Positions 40,052 to 51,286 of a DNA stretch of 64,000 nucleotides are shown in pieces (position 1 is the stretch's first letter; every line of letters begins with the position of its first letter). A program made the translations under genes and the position numbers. The notes beneath the pieces are model-generated. The model saw nothing but the letters and a program-made list of their open reading frames with translations. It was not told the origin of the DNA and did not search any database. Source of the DNA: Rhodanobacteraceae bacterium (lineage in GTDB: Bacteria; Pseudomonadota; Gammaproteobacteria; Xanthomonadales; Rhodanobacteraceae); contig JAEUPP010000079.1 in NCBI GenBank assembly GCA_016790075.1, forward strand, positions 62,001-126,000, written 5' to 3'.

Positions 40052-41895
40052 CAGTCGACTGGCGGCAGCACCGTCATGACCTCGGCCACCGTCGTTACGC
40101 CACGGGCGACCTGTGCGGCTGCTGAGATACGCAACGGGCGCATACCGTCGGCCAGCGCCGCCTCGGTGAACTTGACCAGGTCGGTGTCAGCCTGAATCAG
40201 CTGGCGCAGCTTCGGGCTAACTCGCATCATTTCGTAGATACCCGTGCGTCCAAGAAAACCGGTGTTGCGACATTCGAGGCAACCTACCGGACCCTGGGTG
40301 CGCTCGGGCAAGGCCAGGTTCCAGCGATGGGTCAACGCATCCCAGGCACGCGGGTCGATCGCCAGCGCCGTCTTGCAATGCGGGCAAAGCGTACGTACCA
40401 GGCGCTGTGCGACTACGCCGGTCAACGTTGACTGAATCAGATAATGTGGCACACCAAGATCAAGCAGGCGCGTAACGGCAGTAGGCGCATCGTTGGTGTG
40501 CAGGGTCGACAACACGAGGTGACCCGTCAGCGACGCTTGCACGGCCATCTGAGCGGTCTCAAGGTCGCGGATTTCACCGACCATGATGATGTCCGGATCC
40601 TGGCGCAGCAGCGTGCGCACGCCGGCGGCAAAATCGAGATCGATCGCCGGCTGGACCTGCATTTGATTGAATTCAGGGCTGACCATTTCAATCGGGTCTT
40701 CGACCGTGCAGACGTTGAGATCCGGTGTGGCCAGATGCTTCAGCGTCGAATACAAGGTCGTGGTCTTGCCCGACCCGGTTGGGCCAGTCACGAGCACAAT
40801 GCCATGTGGCCTCTCGACCATCGAGCGCCAGAGGTTCTCCTCGTCCATGGAGAAACCAATCTGGCGGAACTCCTTGACCACGATATCCGGGTCGAAGATT
40901 CGCATCACGATCTTCTCGCCGAACGCCGTCGGCATCGTCGACAGGCGCAGTTCGACCTCGCGACCGCCGGGTGAGCGCGTCTTGATGCGCCCATCCTGCG
41001 GGCGGCGTTTTTCCGCAAGGTCCATGCGCCCAAGGATCTTGATACGCGCCGTCACCGCGGTCATGACAGGCGGCGGAAACTCGAACACCTTGATCATATT
41101 GCCGTCGATGCGAAAACGGATATTGCCAGCGTCGCGGCGCGGTTCGAGGTGAATGTCCGAGGCGCGCTGATCGAATGCGTACTGCAACATCCAGTCCACG
41201 ATGTGAACGACATGGCGATCGTCGGCACCGATATCGCCGGACTTGCCGAGCTCCAGTAGCTGCTCGAAGTTCAGCAGTTTGGAGGGATCGTACCCGCTGT
41301 CGCTCTTGGCATCCTTCGCCCGTTGGATCGAGCGCTGTACGCCGAAGAATTCGGTCAGATAACGATTGACGTCGAGTGGGCTGGACACGACGCGCTCGAC
41401 CTCGCGCCGCAGAATATGGCTGAGATCGTGCACCCAGCGCGTATCGAACGGTTCTGCCGATGCAATGGTGACTTTCTCGGGAGCGACTGCGACCGGCAGA
41501 ATGCGGTAGCGCACCGCGTACTGGTGCGAAATGACCTGGGTGACGCTTGCCACATCGATCTTCATGGGATCGATGCGCAGATAAGGCAGCGCTGCCTTGT
41601 CAGCCAGCCATTGCGTCAGGACTTCAAGGCTCAACGGCTTGCCCGGATTGCGCTGATCGGTGGCCTTTGCGTTCGCCACCAGTACCAGCGGATGCAGGGC
41701 CAGTTTTTCCTTGGTACTGCGTGAGTCGGCGCGGACGCGGCGCGCGTCGTCGGCGGAGAGCACGCCCTCCTGGACCAGCGCCATCAGCGTTTCATCGAGT
41801 TCGAGTCGCCCGTGCAGGCCTAATTTGACCGGCGCTGGCGCTGCCGCGGGGGGCGGTGCAATTGCCGCGACGGGGCGCTGGGGCTGGGTGGCCAT
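40051..41895 (-). CDS. GspE/PilB-type type II secretion or pilus ATPase (614 aa)
   Basis: Motifs: Walker [21 protein letters not shown], the Asp box [20 protein letters not shown], Walker [21 protein letters not shown], and the zinc-binding tetracysteine LCPHCK ... [11 protein letters not shown]. The N-terminal N1/N2 region includes [20 protein letters not shown]. It powers a type IV pilus or type II secretion-like system; the partner genes are not in the window, so pilB versus gspE cannot be decided. ATG 41895. Confidence 0.92.
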   Translation of the reverse strand: MATQPQRPVAAIAPPPAAAPAPVKLGLHGRLELDETLMALVQEGVLSADDARRVRADSRSTKEKLALHPLVLVANAKATDQRNPGKPLSLEVLTQWLADKAALPYLRIDPMKIDVASVTQVISHQYAVRYRILPVAVAPEKVTIASAEPFDTRWVHDLSHILRREVERVVSSPLDVNRYLTEFFGVQRSIQRAKDAKSDSGYDPSKLLNFEQLLELGKSGDIGADDRHVVHIVDWMLQYAFDQRASDIHLEPRRDAGNIRFRIDGNMIKVFEFPPPVMTAVTARIKILGRMDLAEKRRPQDGRIKTRSPGGREVELRLSTMPTAFGEKIVMRIFDPDIVVKEFRQIGFSMDEENLWRSMVERPHGIVLVTGPTGSGKTTTLYSTLKHLATPDLNVCTVEDPIEMVSPEFNQMQVQPAIDLDFAAGVRTLLRQDPDIIMVGEIRDLETAQMAVQASLTGHLVLSTLHTNDAPTAVTRLLDLGVPHYLIQSTLTGVVAQRLVRTLCPHCKTALAIDPRAWDALTHRWNLALPERTQGPVGCLECRNTGFLGRTGIYEMMRVSPKLRQLIQADTDLVKFTEAALADGMRPLRISAAAQVARGVTTVAEVMTVLPPVD

Positions 41896-41926
41896 GACGA
41901 TTCCTGTAGTACAGCGGGGCGCTGGC

Positions 41927-41932
41927 TATACT
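41927..41932 (+). promoter_or_regulatory. Candidate -10 element for glyQ
   Basis: TATACT lies 37 bp upstream of the glyQ ATG, in the 73-bp gap between the divergent ATPase gene and glyQ. A -35 match upstream (near 41903-41908, TCCTGT) is poor. Confidence 0.35.
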
Positions 41933-41968
41933 AGCGCGCTTTACCGCCGGCCTTTCGTGAGCCATTCC

Positions 41969-42886
41969 ATGTCCACGCCTACGCCCACGTTCCAGGACGT
42001 GATCCAGACCCTCAACCGCTACTGGGCGGAACAGGGCTGTGTACTGATCCAGCCTTTCGACACCGAAGTCGGTGCCGGCACCTTCCATCCAGCGACGTTT
42101 CTGCGTGCACTCGGCCCCGAGCCCTGGGCTGCCGCCTATGTACAGCCGTCACGTCGGCCGACCGACGGGCGCTACGGCGAAAACCCGAATCGCCTGCAGC
42201 ACTACTACCAGTACCAGGTCGTGCTCAAGCCGAACCCGGACAACATTCTGGACTTGTATATCGGCTCACTGCGCGCGCTCGGCCTCGATCCGCTGACCCA
42301 TGACCTGCGCTTCGTCGAGGACAACTGGGAGTCGCCGACCCTGGGGGCCTGGGGCCTGGGCTGGGAAGTCTGGCTCAATGGCATGGAGGTCACGCAGTTC
42401 ACTTATTTTCAGCAGGCGGGCGGCCTCGAGTGCCGGCCGGTAACCGGCGAGATCACTTATGGCCTGGAACGCCTCGCCATGTATCTGCAGAACGTCGACA
42501 ACGTCTATGACCTGGTATGGACCGTGGCGCCGCACGGTATCGTGACCTACGGCGACGTGTTCCATCAGAACGAAGTCGAGCAGTCGGCCTACAACTTTGA
42601 ACACGCCAACGTGGCCGAACTGCTGCATGCCTTCGACGTCTGCGAAGGCGAAGCGAAAAAACTCATCGCTGCGCAACTGCCGCTGCCCGCCTATGAGCAG
42701 GTCTGCAAAGCCTCGCACAGCTTCAACTTGCTTGATGCGCGGCGTGCGATCAGCGTGACCGAACGCCAGCGCTACATCCTTCGCGTACGCACGCTGGCGC
42801 GAGCGGTCGCCGAAGCGTATTACGCCCAGCGAGAAAAGCTCGGCTTTCCCGGATTGAAGAACCGTCAGGAGAAGGCACATGGCTGA
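41969..42886 (+). CDS. glyQ: Glycine-tRNA ligase alpha subunit (305 aa)
   Basis: [20 protein letters not shown] starts at ATG 41969 (GTG 41957 is possible). Family signatures: [80 protein letters not shown] and [20 protein letters not shown]. The alpha subunit holds the class II catalytic core of the bacterial tetrameric GlyRS. It overlaps glyS by 8 bp. Confidence 0.97.
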   Translation: MSTPTPTFQDVIQTLNRYWAEQGCVLIQPFDTEVGAGTFHPATFLRALGPEPWAAAYVQPSRRPTDGRYGENPNRLQHYYQYQVVLKPNPDNILDLYIGSLRALGLDPLTHDLRFVEDNWESPTLGAWGLGWEVWLNGMEVTQFTYFQQAGGLECRPVTGEITYGLERLAMYLQNVDNVYDLVWTVAPHGIVTYGDVFHQNEVEQSAYNFEHANVAELLHAFDVCEGEAKKLIAAQLPLPAYEQVCKASHSFNLLDARRAISVTERQRYILRVRTLARAVAEAYYAQREKLGFPGLKNRQEKAHG

Positions 42887-45020
42887 GCTGCCATTGCTGA
42901 TCGAAATCGGCACCGAAGAGTTGCCAACGCATACTGTCGATGAGCTGGCGCAGGCCTTCGCTACAGGCGTCGTCGAAGGGTTGAGCAAACGCGGTTTCGC
43001 CCTTGCCGCGAGCAGTGCCCGGATCTATTGCACACCGCGCCGGCTTGCCATGCTGTTGCCGGCCGTCGCCGACGCGCAACCCGATCAGACCATCGAACGT
43101 CGTGGCCCCGCTGCCAATGCATCGTTCGGCGCGGATGGCCAGCCAAGCAAGGCGCTGACCGGCTTTGCAGCGTCCTGCGGTACCACGGTCGACCAGCTGC
43201 AGAAACTCGAAACCGACAAGGGCAGCTGGTACGTGTTCCGCAGCCAACAGGTCGGTCAGCCACTGTCGGCATTGCTGCCGGATGTGGTCAGCGAAGCATT
43301 GAAGGCACTGCCCATACCCAAACCCATGCGCTGGGGCGACCACGATTATGCTTTCGTACGCCCGGTGCACTGGCTGGTGCTGCTGCACGGCGACCGGGTC
43401 ATCGATGCACAGGTGCTGGGACTGGGTAGCGGCCGCGAGTCGCGCGGCCATCGCTTCCACCATAACCAGGCCATCACGATCACCGATGCCGGCAGTTGGC
43501 TCTCGACCCTACGCGAGGCTCGCGTGCTGGCCGACCCACAGGAACGGCGCGAGCGCGTCCGCGCCGAGATCGCCCGCGCCGCCGCTGAAACGGGTGGGCG
43601 CACCCAGCTCACCGAGTCGCTGCTGGCGGAAATCGCGAACCTGACGGAATGGCCGGTCGCAATCGCCTGTACCTTCGATGCGGATTTTCTGCGCGTGCCG
43701 CAGGAAGCGCTGGTCATGACCATGGAGACGAACCAGAAGTTCGTTTCTGTCGTTGACGGCGACGGACGCCTGACCCGGCACTTCATCGGCGTCGCCAATA
43801 TCGAAAGCCGTGATCCACGGGAAATCCGCAAGGGTTATGAGCGGGTAATCCGCCCACGTTTCGCCGATGCGCGATTCTTCTACGACGAAGACCTGAAGAC
43901 GCCGCTGATCGCCCAGCTGGACGCACTGAAAAACGTGACCTACCAGCAGGCGCTGGGCACGGTGTTCGACAAGGTAGTCCGCGTCGGCGAACTCGCGCGC
44001 GTGATCGCCAACCGCGTCGGGACCGATGCCGCGCGCGCGACCCGTGCCGCGGCGCTGGCCAAGTGCGATCTGATGACCCGCATGGTCGGCGAGTTTCCGG
44101 AATTGCAGGGTGTCATGGGCCGCTATTACGCGGCGGCAAACGGTGAACCGGCTGACGTCGCTCTCGCGCTCGACGAGTTCTACAAGCCGCGCTACGCAGG
44201 CGACGGAATCGCGAGTGAGCGCACGGGCCAGGTACTCGCGATCGCAGAGCGTGTCGACACGCTCTGCGGCATCTTCGCCGTCGGCCTCAAACCCAGCGGC
44301 AACAAGGATCCCTTCGCGCTGCGCCGCACCGCGCTAGGCCTTGCCCGCACCCTGATCGAAAGCGGCATGGCGCTGGAATTGCCGCCACTGCTGGCCGAAG
44401 CACTGGCGCAGTTGCCCGAAGCCGCACTCGTCGCCGGCTTGCCCAAAGCCAAGGACGGCAAGACAGCGCTGCTTGATGCGGGCGCCAGGCGCGCGGAACT
44501 CGCCGACGAGCTCGGCGAATTCATTGTCGATCGTCTGCGCGGTTACTACGCCGATGCCGCCATTGGAGCTGACCGCTTCGACGCGGTGCGTGCACTGAAT
44601 CCCGCCGACCTCGGCGACTTCGACGCACGCCTGCGCGCCGTCGCTGCATTCGCCGCGCTGCCGGAAGCCGAAGCGCTGGCTGCTGCGAACAAGCGCATCG
44701 CAAACATCCTGCGACAGGCTGGCGAATTCGCCCATGGCGACGTCGATCTAAGCCTGCTCGCCGCCGGTGCCGAAACCGATCTGCACGCCGCGCTGAGCGC
44801 AGCACAAGGTGCAACGGCACCGCTGGCGCAGCGCCGTGACTATGTCGCCGTACTGCAAACTCTCGGCCGCCTGCGCGGTCCGGTCGACGCCTACTTCAAC
44901 GAGGTCATGGTCATGGCCGACGATCTGGCGGTGCGAATGAACCGTCTGCGCTTGTTGCATGGGCTGCGTCAGCAGTTCCTGCAGGTCGCCGACGTCTCGT
45001 TGCTGCAGCCAGCCGCCTGA
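42879..45020 (+). CDS. glyS: Glycine-tRNA ligase beta subunit (713 aa)
   Basis: Starts [31 protein letters not shown] is the GlyS N-terminal signature; further conserved pieces are [49 protein letters not shown] and [19 protein letters not shown]. The beta subunit binds tRNA and carries an HD-like domain. The length is close to the 690-residue norm. A stem-loop (45069-45099) follows. Confidence 0.97.
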   Translation: MAELPLLIEIGTEELPTHTVDELAQAFATGVVEGLSKRGFALAASSARIYCTPRRLAMLLPAVADAQPDQTIERRGPAANASFGADGQPSKALTGFAASCGTTVDQLQKLETDKGSWYVFRSQQVGQPLSALLPDVVSEALKALPIPKPMRWGDHDYAFVRPVHWLVLLHGDRVIDAQVLGLGSGRESRGHRFHHNQAITITDAGSWLSTLREARVLADPQERRERVRAEIARAAAETGGRTQLTESLLAEIANLTEWPVAIACTFDADFLRVPQEALVMTMETNQKFVSVVDGDGRLTRHFIGVANIESRDPREIRKGYERVIRPRFADARFFYDEDLKTPLIAQLDALKNVTYQQALGTVFDKVVRVGELARVIANRVGTDAARATRAAALAKCDLMTRMVGEFPELQGVMGRYYAAANGEPADVALALDEFYKPRYAGDGIASERTGQVLAIAERVDTLCGIFAVGLKPSGNKDPFALRRTALGLARTLIESGMALELPPLLAEALAQLPEAALVAGLPKAKDGKTALLDAGARRAELADELGEFIVDRLRGYYADAAIGADRFDAVRALNPADLGDFDARLRAVAAFAALPEAEALAAANKRIANILRQAGEFAHGDVDLSLLAAGAETDLHAALSAAQGATAPLAQRRDYVAVLQTLGRLRGPVDAYFNEVMVMADDLAVRMNRLRLLHGLRQQFLQVADVSLLQPAA

Positions 45021-45068
45021 GTCTGGCCTCACCCCCAAGGTCCGGGTACGGGACTCTTTGTGCCCAGA

Positions 45069-45099
45069 GTGAAGCGGCGGCTCGCAGCGGCCGCTTCAC
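45069..45099 (+). terminator. Stem-loop after glyS, weak terminator
   Basis: GTGAAGCGG (45069-45077) and CCGCTTCAC (45091-45099) form a perfect 9-bp stem with a GC-rich loop. It is followed by GTTGTAGT, not a clean T-tract, so termination is uncertain. Confidence 0.5.
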
Positions 45100-45174
45100 G
45101 TTGTAGTCCCCGCAGCGCAAGCGGAAAGCGACCCAGCAGCTACACTCCGTGGCATCACTGCCTTCCCGCCCGCC

Positions 45175-46623
45175 ATGTCACTCGTCGAACTACTCATCCT
45201 TGCCGTCGCTGTCGTGCTCGTCCTCATACTGCTGCTGCAGCTGGTACTGCTGCGCCGCAGCCGTGAGGACGCGTTTGCACCGCTACGCGATGCCTTGGCT
45301 GATCTGCGCGAGGACGGCCAGCGCCTGGAGCGTGGGTTACGCGACGAGCAGCGTGCCGACCGGCTTGAACAGTCGCAGCGGCTGGATCAGCTGCGCGATG
45401 CCGTGCAGACGCAGTTCGTGCAGCTCGCGCAACAACAGCACCAGCGCATCGAGGATTTCGGCCAGCGCATACAGCTGAGCGGGCAGCGCAACGATCAACG
45501 CCTGGAGGCCTTGCGCCAGGCATTGCAGGATGATGCGCGGCGTTCGCGCGAGGAAAGCGCGCTGTCGCTGCAGCGTTTCGGCGATCTGCTACGGCAGGGC
45601 CTGCAGGAGCAGGGTGAACACAGTCAGCAGCGCCTTCTGGAGGTGCGTAGCACGCTGGAGACCCGGCTCAAGGAGCTGCAGCTCGACAACGCCAGGCAGC
45701 TTGATGCGATGCGTGTGACTGTCGATGAGAAGCTGCATGCCACGCTGGAGACGCGGCTTGGCGAGTCATTCAAGCTCGTGTCCGAACGGCTGGAGCAGGT
45801 GCACCGCGGTCTGGGCGAAATGCAGGGGCTGGCTCAGGGTGTGGGCGACCTCAAGCGCGTGCTCGGCAACGTCAAGACCCGCGGCATGCTCGGCGAAGTG
45901 CAACTGGCGGCTTTGCTCGAACAGCTGCTGACTACCGAGCAGTACGCCAGCAATGTCGCCACCGTGCCAGGTTCCAGCGAGCGCGTCGAATTCGCCATCC
46001 GGCTTCCGGGAGCCAGCAGCGACGCACCGGTCTGGCTGCCTATCGACGCCAAATTTCCGCGCGAAGACTACGAACGCCTGCTCGACGCCCAGGAGCGCGC
46101 CGATGCCGATGCCGCGGCAACTGCCGCCACCGCGCTGGAACGGCGGGTGCGCGAGGCGGCTCGCAGCATTCGAGACAAGTACATTTCTGTGCCGGCGACG
46201 ACCGAGTTCGCCATCATGTTCCTGCCGACGGAAGGCCTGTACGCCGAGGTCATACGCCGGCCGGGCTTGTTCGAGGCACTGCAGCGTGATCTGCGCGTCG
46301 TCGTCACCGGGCCGACCACGCTGAGTGCGACGCTCAACAGCCTGCAGATGGGCTTTCGTACCCTCGCGATCGAGAAACGTTCGAGCGAAGTCTGGCTGCT
46401 GCTGGGGGCGGTCAAGACGGAGTTCGGCAAATTTGGCGTGGTGCTCGACAAGACCAGCAAGCAACTCGACACGGTTCGCCGCAGCATCGACGAAGCCGGT
46501 ACCCGCACGCGGGCCATTGAGCGCAAACTGCGCAGCGTCGAATCGCTGGACGCGGACCGGAGCCGTGGACTGCTGGGTGATGAGGCTCTCGCGGATCCGC
46601 AGCAAGACAGCGATCAAGGCTAA
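45175..46623 (+). CDS. rmuC: DNA recombination protein RmuC (482 aa)
   Basis: MSLVELLILAVAVVLVLILL is an N-terminal anchor. Residues ~30-220 form a coiled coil rich in Gln, Arg and Leu (e.g. QQHQRIEDFGQRIQLSGQRN). The RmuC domain follows: LGNVKTRGMLGEVQLAALLE, LPIDAKFPREDYERLLDAQ, SIRDKYISVPATTEFAIMFL with PTEGLYAEVIRRPGL, and GPTTLSATLNSLQMGFRTLA, with a restriction-endonuclease-like core. RmuC limits DNA inversions at short repeats. The length is typical. Confidence 0.95.
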   Translation: MSLVELLILAVAVVLVLILLLQLVLLRRSREDAFAPLRDALADLREDGQRLERGLRDEQRADRLEQSQRLDQLRDAVQTQFVQLAQQQHQRIEDFGQRIQLSGQRNDQRLEALRQALQDDARRSREESALSLQRFGDLLRQGLQEQGEHSQQRLLEVRSTLETRLKELQLDNARQLDAMRVTVDEKLHATLETRLGESFKLVSERLEQVHRGLGEMQGLAQGVGDLKRVLGNVKTRGMLGEVQLAALLEQLLTTEQYASNVATVPGSSERVEFAIRLPGASSDAPVWLPIDAKFPREDYERLLDAQERADADAAATAATALERRVREAARSIRDKYISVPATTEFAIMFLPTEGLYAEVIRRPGLFEALQRDLRVVVTGPTTLSATLNSLQMGFRTLAIEKRSSEVWLLLGAVKTEFGKFGVVLDKTSKQLDTVRRSIDEAGTRTRAIERKLRSVESLDADRSRGLLGDEALADPQQDSDQG

Positions 46624-46708
46624 GCCGTCGCCACCGCGCCTTTGTCTGTCCAACCCCGGTTTTCCGCTCCTGCCGTTCGACGCGTCACCCGCCCAACGGA
46701 GTTCTCAT

Positions 46709-48202
46709 ATGCGCATGCTGCTCGCCACAGGAATCGCCGCCGCCATGACTACCGCCGCCCTAGCCGCTGAAACGCCCGATTATTCGCTGACCATCTACAG
46801 TTCCGCGCAACCCGGTCAGGTCAATACGGAAAGCCTCGCCAACTACGGTTCCGCGCTGCCAGGCTACGCGCTGGTGCGCGACGGACGCCAGATGAAACTG
46901 CAGGCCGGCAGTGGCGTACTCAAGTTCACCGATGTCGCCAAACGCATTGACCCGACCACGGTGGCGTTTGAATCGCTGACCGATCCCACAGGCACCCGTG
47001 TGGTCGAACAGAACTATCAGTTCGATCTGGTCAATCGCGACAAGCTGCTGGAGCGCTATGTCGGCGCGGCAATCACCGTAGAGCAGCAGCGCGGCGACAC
47101 GCTGGAGCGCATCAGCGGCACCCTGCTGTCGGCAGCGGGCGGCACCCTGATCCTGCAGCGCGATTCGGGCGAAGTCGTCAGCATCGGTACCTACAGCAAC
47201 GTGCTGTTCCCCAGCCTGCCCGGCGGGCTGATCACGCGGCCTACCCTGGTCTGGCTGGTCAACGCCAAGCAGGCGGGCACCCATGACACACGCGTGAGCT
47301 ATCAGACCCAGGGCATGACCTGGTGGTCGGACTACAACATCACCTTGCGCGAGAACGACAGCGGCTGCGACATGGACCTGTCGGCCTGGGTCACGATCGT
47401 GAACCAGTCGGGCGCCAGCTATCCGCAGGCCCAGCTCAAGCTCGTCGCCGGCGAGGTGAATCGGGCACCGGCGCCCGCGCGCCCCGCGGAGATGCGCATG
47501 AAGACCATGGCAGCCGCGGCGGCCCCGCTGGACGATGGCTTCCAGGAATCCTCATTGTTCGAGTATCACTTGTATACACTTGGCCGGCGCAGCGACCTGC
47601 CGGACAACTCGACCAAGCAACTGGAACTGTTTCCGACCGCGGCCAAGGCCGGTTGTACCAAGCAGCTCGTATTCACCGCATCGCCGCAGCCCTGGACTTA
47701 CTGGGGCGCGCCGATTTCAGATCAGGGCTATGGCGCGACCGAACAAGGCACGGTCGGCGCATTCCTCGAATTCGAGAACAAGGAAAACAACAAGCTCGGC
47801 ATGCCGCTTCCGGCCGGGCGTATTCGAGTCAATCAGGCATCGGTCGATGGCACGCTGGAATTCATCGGCGAGGACGTGATCAAGCACACGCCACGCAATG
47901 AAACGCTGCGCATCAAGCTCGGCACTGCCTTCGACGTCGTCGGCGAGCGCAAGCAGGTTTCCTTCAACATCGACACCAGTGCGAAGACCATCGACGAAAG
48001 CATTGAGGTCACGGTGCGCAATCGCAAGAAAACCGCCACTCGCGTGATCGCCCGCGAGTACCTCTATCGCTGGAGCGGCTGGACCGTGACAGCGAAAAAC
48101 CGCGAGTTCGTCAAGCGCGATGCCGCAACCATCGATTTTCCGCTCGATATTCCCGCCGACGGCGAAGCGAAAGTCACCTATACCGTTCGTTACAAGTGGT
48201 AA
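46709..48202 (+). CDS. DUF4139-domain exported protein (497 aa)
   Basis: Signal peptide MRMLLATGIAAAMTTAALAA (cut before ETPD). The body has TWWSDYNITLRENDSGCDMD, LSAWVTIVNQSGASYPQAQL and KLVAGEVNRAP, the DUF4139 signature region (V-N-x-S-G-x-x-Y-x-x-A-x-L-x-L-V-A-G-x-V-N). Function unknown; some members act in envelope or mucoid phenotypes. ATG 46709; the frame upstream lacks a signal sequence. It converges with the SPOR-domain gene. Confidence 0.85.
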   Translation: MRMLLATGIAAAMTTAALAAETPDYSLTIYSSAQPGQVNTESLANYGSALPGYALVRDGRQMKLQAGSGVLKFTDVAKRIDPTTVAFESLTDPTGTRVVEQNYQFDLVNRDKLLERYVGAAITVEQQRGDTLERISGTLLSAAGGTLILQRDSGEVVSIGTYSNVLFPSLPGGLITRPTLVWLVNAKQAGTHDTRVSYQTQGMTWWSDYNITLRENDSGCDMDLSAWVTIVNQSGASYPQAQLKLVAGEVNRAPAPARPAEMRMKTMAAAAAPLDDGFQESSLFEYHLYTLGRRSDLPDNSTKQLELFPTAAKAGCTKQLVFTASPQPWTYWGAPISDQGYGATEQGTVGAFLEFENKENNKLGMPLPAGRIRVNQASVDGTLEFIGEDVIKHTPRNETLRIKLGTAFDVVGERKQVSFNIDTSAKTIDESIEVTVRNRKKTATRVIAREYLYRWSGWTVTAKNREFVKRDAATIDFPLDIPADGEAKVTYTVRYKW

Positions 48203-48264
48203 GCGGCACAGGCTGCCGCGAGTCAGCAATGCCGATCCCCAGGCACGCCTGACCAGTTGCCGCG

Positions 48265-48302
48265 GTATCAGCGATTTTCGCAACTGCGGAAATCGCTGAT
48301 AC
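48265..48302. repeat. Strong inverted repeat between convergent genes
   Basis: GTATCAGCGATTT (48265-48277) and AAATCGCTGATAC (48290-48302) are perfectly complementary 13-mers, and the loop adds CGCA/TGCG pairing. It lies between the convergent DUF4139 and SPOR genes (gap 48203-48368), where a bidirectional transcription stop is expected. There is no T-tract outside the stem. Confidence 0.85.
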
Positions 48303-48368
48303 GACAAGCGGCCGTGCGGAAGCCGTTGACGTTGCCATTTGTCAGGCTTGCCTCGACCCGCTGCCGGC

Positions 48369-49010
48369 TTATTCCCCGGCGTCCTTGAGTGCGATGGCGT
48401 TGACCCCGGCCTCCGACAGTGCGGTCTTCGCGGTCTCGACATCGCTGGCGCTGCTGTACGGTCCTACGCGCACGCGATGCCAGGTCTTGCCATTGACGTT
48501 GACAGATTGCACGCGCGCGACAAAGCCCGACAGCGCCAGCTTGGCCTTGAGTTCTTCCGCCGCCTTGGGATCAGGATAAGAGCCAGCCTGCAGCACGTAG
48601 CGCGCACCGCTGGCCGCCACCGAGGGTTCCGGCGGCGGCGTGCCGGCCGCCGCCGGATTCTGCGCTGCCGCCTGCTGGCGTTGCTGCTCCGCTCGTGCTT
48701 TGGCACTGAGCTCAGTGTCGGGAATCACGACTTCCATTTCCGGCAACACCGAATAGAACTCGTAGTTCTTCTTTGGTGGAGCTTTTTTCCCTTCGTCAGC
48801 CAGCGCCGGTTCGCTGGCCCGCGGAGCGGTTGCCTGCGGATTCGGCTGCGGCGAATTCGGCTTGCGCAAGGTCGGTGCCCAGCCCTGCAGCAGCATCAGC
48901 GTCGCGAATCCCAGCCCCAGCAGTACGCCCAGGGCCAGCCAGACCCAGGCCGGCCAGGCTGCTGGGGTCGTTGCACCAGTGCGGGTTGCTTGCTTGCGTT
49001 TGCCTGCCAT
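48369..49010 (-). CDS. SPOR-domain membrane protein (213 aa)
   Basis: ATG 49008-49010 follows AGGAGCG. N-terminal cytoplasmic MAGKRKQATRTGATTPAAWP, then one membrane span WVWLALGVLLGLGFATLMLL, a Pro/Ala-rich linker with YEFYSVLPEMEVVIPD, and a C-terminal SPOR domain (YVLQAGSYPDPKAAEELKAK, HRVRVGPYSSASDVETAKTA). SPOR domains bind denuded peptidoglycan at the division septum (FtsN-like). It lies 19 bp downstream of argS on the same strand, so it is cotranscribed. Confidence 0.92.
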   Translation of the reverse strand: MAGKRKQATRTGATTPAAWPAWVWLALGVLLGLGFATLMLLQGWAPTLRKPNSPQPNPQATAPRASEPALADEGKKAPPKKNYEFYSVLPEMEVVIPDTELSAKARAEQQRQQAAAQNPAAAGTPPPEPSVAASGARYVLQAGSYPDPKAAEELKAKLALSGFVARVQSVNVNGKTWHRVRVGPYSSASDVETAKTALSEAGVNAIALKDAGE

Positions 49011-49029
49011 CGTGTCGCGCTCCTGTCGC

Positions 49030-50715
49030 TCACATGCTCTGGGGCGCATTGACCCCGAGCAGTTCCAGACCGTTGGCGACGACCGTCCTGGCCGCGACGG
49101 CCAGGGCGAAGCGCGCATCGCGCAGATCCGCTTCCTCGACCAGGATATGGCTGTTGTCGTACCAGGTGTGGAACGCCGCCGCGAGCTCGGTCAGGTAGGT
49201 CGCAATGAGATGGGGTTCGAGATTCTTCGCCGCCAGCTCGACCACTTCCGGAAAACGCGCGATCGCGACCATCATGTCCTGGTCGTATTCGGTATCGAGG
49301 CGCTGCAACGACGCAAGACCGTTGTCGCGGTTCCAGCTCCAGCCATGCTCAGCGAAACGTTCGCCGACTCGGCAGATGCGCGCATGCGTGTATTGCACGT
49401 AGTAGACCGGATTTTCGCGCACGCGCGAGCGGGCGAGGTCAATGTCGAAGGTGAGCTGCGAATCGGCCTTGCGCGCAGCCAAAAACCAGCGGGTGGCATC
49501 GCGGCCGACTTCATCGATAAGGTCGCGCAGCGTGACGTAGCTGCCAGCACGTTTGGACAATTTTACTTCTTCACCACCGCGCATCACGGTGACCATCTGG
49601 TGCAGCACGTACTCGGGCCAGCCTTTGGGAATGCCGATGTCGAGCGCTTGCAGGCCGGCACGCACACGCATCACGGTGGAGTGATGGTCAGCGCCCTGTT
49701 CGTTGATAACGCGGCCGAAACCGCGCTGCCATTTGGTCACGTGGTAGGCAACATCAGGCAGGAAATAGGTATAGCTGCCCTGCGCCTTGCGCATGACGCG
49801 ATCCTTGTCGTCGCCGAAGTCCGTGGTGCGCAACCACAGCGCACCATCCTGCTCGTAGGTGTGTCCGGAGGCAACCAGCTGCTGCAAGGTCTGATCGACC
49901 TTGCCCTCGGTGTACAGCGACGATTCCAGGTAATAGACGTCGAACGCGACACCAAAGGCACGCAGGTCCAGATCCTGTTCCCGACGCAGGGCGGCGACCG
50001 CGAAACGGCGAATGGCTTCGAGGTCATCGGCATCCTTGGCGCCGGTAACATCCTGACCGTCCGCATGCACGGTTTCGCCGGCCATGTAGGCGCGTGCAAC
50101 GTCGGTAATGTAGTCGCCACGATAGCCGTTGGCAGGCCAGCCCAGGTCGTCCGGAGCAAGGCCGCGCGCGCGCGCCTGCGTGGACAGCGCGAGATTCGCG
50201 ATCTGCTCGCCGGCATCGTTGTAATAGAACTCGCGCGTAACGTCCCAGCCGGTAGCCTGCAGCAGTCGCGCCAGACAGTCGCCAACGGCTGCGCCGCGGC
50301 CATGACCGACATGTAGTGGCCCGGTCGGGTTGGCCGAGACGAATTCAATCTGGACCTTGCCGCCGCCGCCGCTGTTGTTGCGTCCGTAGGCCTGGCCCAG
50401 TTCAAGAATGCTGCGGACTTCTGCGCGATACGCGTCGGGACTCAGGAAGAAATTGATGAAACCGGGGCCGGCGATCTCGACCTTGGCGACCTGCGCTGAC
50501 GTTGGCATCGCGGTGACCAGCGCTTGCGCCAGTTCACGCGGTTTCATGCCCGCTGGTTTGGACATCAGCAACGCCGCATTCGCCGCGAAATCGCCGTGCT
50601 CCTTGCTGCGCGTACGTTCGATGACGAAACCGGTGGGAATGTCAGCAGGTAGGTTGCCGCTGCGTTGCAGCGCCGCCAGCGCCTGCAGAAGCTGGTCGCG
50701 AAGAAAGTCTTTCAC
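49030..50715 (-). CDS. argS: Arginine-tRNA ligase (561 aa)
   Basis: Class I synthetase: signature [20 protein letters not shown] (HIGH-like H-V-G-H), catalytic [20 protein letters not shown] (KMSKS-like K-L-S-K-R) and the C-terminal DALR anticodon domain ([13 protein letters not shown]). It is taken to start at GTG 50713-50715 ([13 protein letters not shown]), as in other ArgS; an in-frame ATG at 50802 adds 29 residues without homology. The length fits the family. Confidence 0.96.
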   Translation of the reverse strand: MKDFLRDQLLQALAALQRSGNLPADIPTGFVIERTRSKEHGDFAANAALLMSKPAGMKPRELAQALVTAMPTSAQVAKVEIAGPGFINFFLSPDAYRAEVRSILELGQAYGRNNSGGGGKVQIEFVSANPTGPLHVGHGRGAAVGDCLARLLQATGWDVTREFYYNDAGEQIANLALSTQARARGLAPDDLGWPANGYRGDYITDVARAYMAGETVHADGQDVTGAKDADDLEAIRRFAVAALRREQDLDLRAFGVAFDVYYLESSLYTEGKVDQTLQQLVASGHTYEQDGALWLRTTDFGDDKDRVMRKAQGSYTYFLPDVAYHVTKWQRGFGRVINEQGADHHSTVMRVRAGLQALDIGIPKGWPEYVLHQMVTVMRGGEEVKLSKRAGSYVTLRDLIDEVGRDATRWFLAARKADSQLTFDIDLARSRVRENPVYYVQYTHARICRVGERFAEHGWSWNRDNGLASLQRLDTEYDQDMMVAIARFPEVVELAAKNLEPHLIATYLTELAAAFHTWYDNSHILVEEADLRDARFALAVAARTVVANGLELLGVNAPQSM

Positions 50716-51286
50716 AGGGAAGCCGGAGCCGGAAAAGGAAACGATTGTAGTCGGCCCGCGCCTGCGGCCCAAGCTGGAATGCGGATTTGCGCCCTGATGC
50801 ACTGCAATAAATCGTTAACGGGCGATGACTTGCTCTTGTTATCTCGCGCTCGTAGCAAGATCAGGCAGCAAGCGCTTGTATAGGTTCTGAACTGACCGGT
50901 GTTGACTGGCTTGTGGATAAGTTTGTGAACAATCGGCCAGGGCGTTGTAACGGCCGCGCTTTAAGGATGTGAAAAAAAAGCGCCGAACTTTTTATATATT
51001 CATCAAAAACAATGGGTTAAATGAAAACAGCGACGCCGGTCGCGTTTCCGCAGTTGCCTGGCAGTAGGTTCGTTCAGCGCTGTGTATAACCTTGTGTCGG
51101 GTACTTGACGACGGCTGCGGACGGCACGACAGCTAACTTCCCAATGAGGCGCAGTAGTCACACGAGCGTAATCCGGATTGTCCGGGCGGCCTGGCTCGAA
51201 CCTTTCGACCGCGCCGCGTCAGTTGTTGTGTCTTTGGTCTTCTTGCGCATGGGTTCAGGCTGGCTCTGCCGCAGCCCAGGCGAGAC
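50716..51286. other. AT-rich intergenic region with two DnaA boxes
   Basis: No gene is supported over 571 bp. It has a low-GC core unlike the rest of the window (GTGAAAAAAAAGCG, ACTTTTTATATATTCATC, GGGTTAAATGAAAAC at 50968-51023) and two perfect DnaA-box nonamers in reverse orientation: TGTGGATAA at 50912-50920 (TTATCCACA) and TGTGTATAA at 51081-51089 (TTATACACA). The right part (51100-51286) shows no distinctive structure. Confidence 0.6.

Noticed and set aside
50880..51090. Chromosomal origin of replication
   Set aside because: Only two DnaA boxes and no dnaA, dnaN, rpmH or gidA nearby; kept only as a DnaA-related observation.
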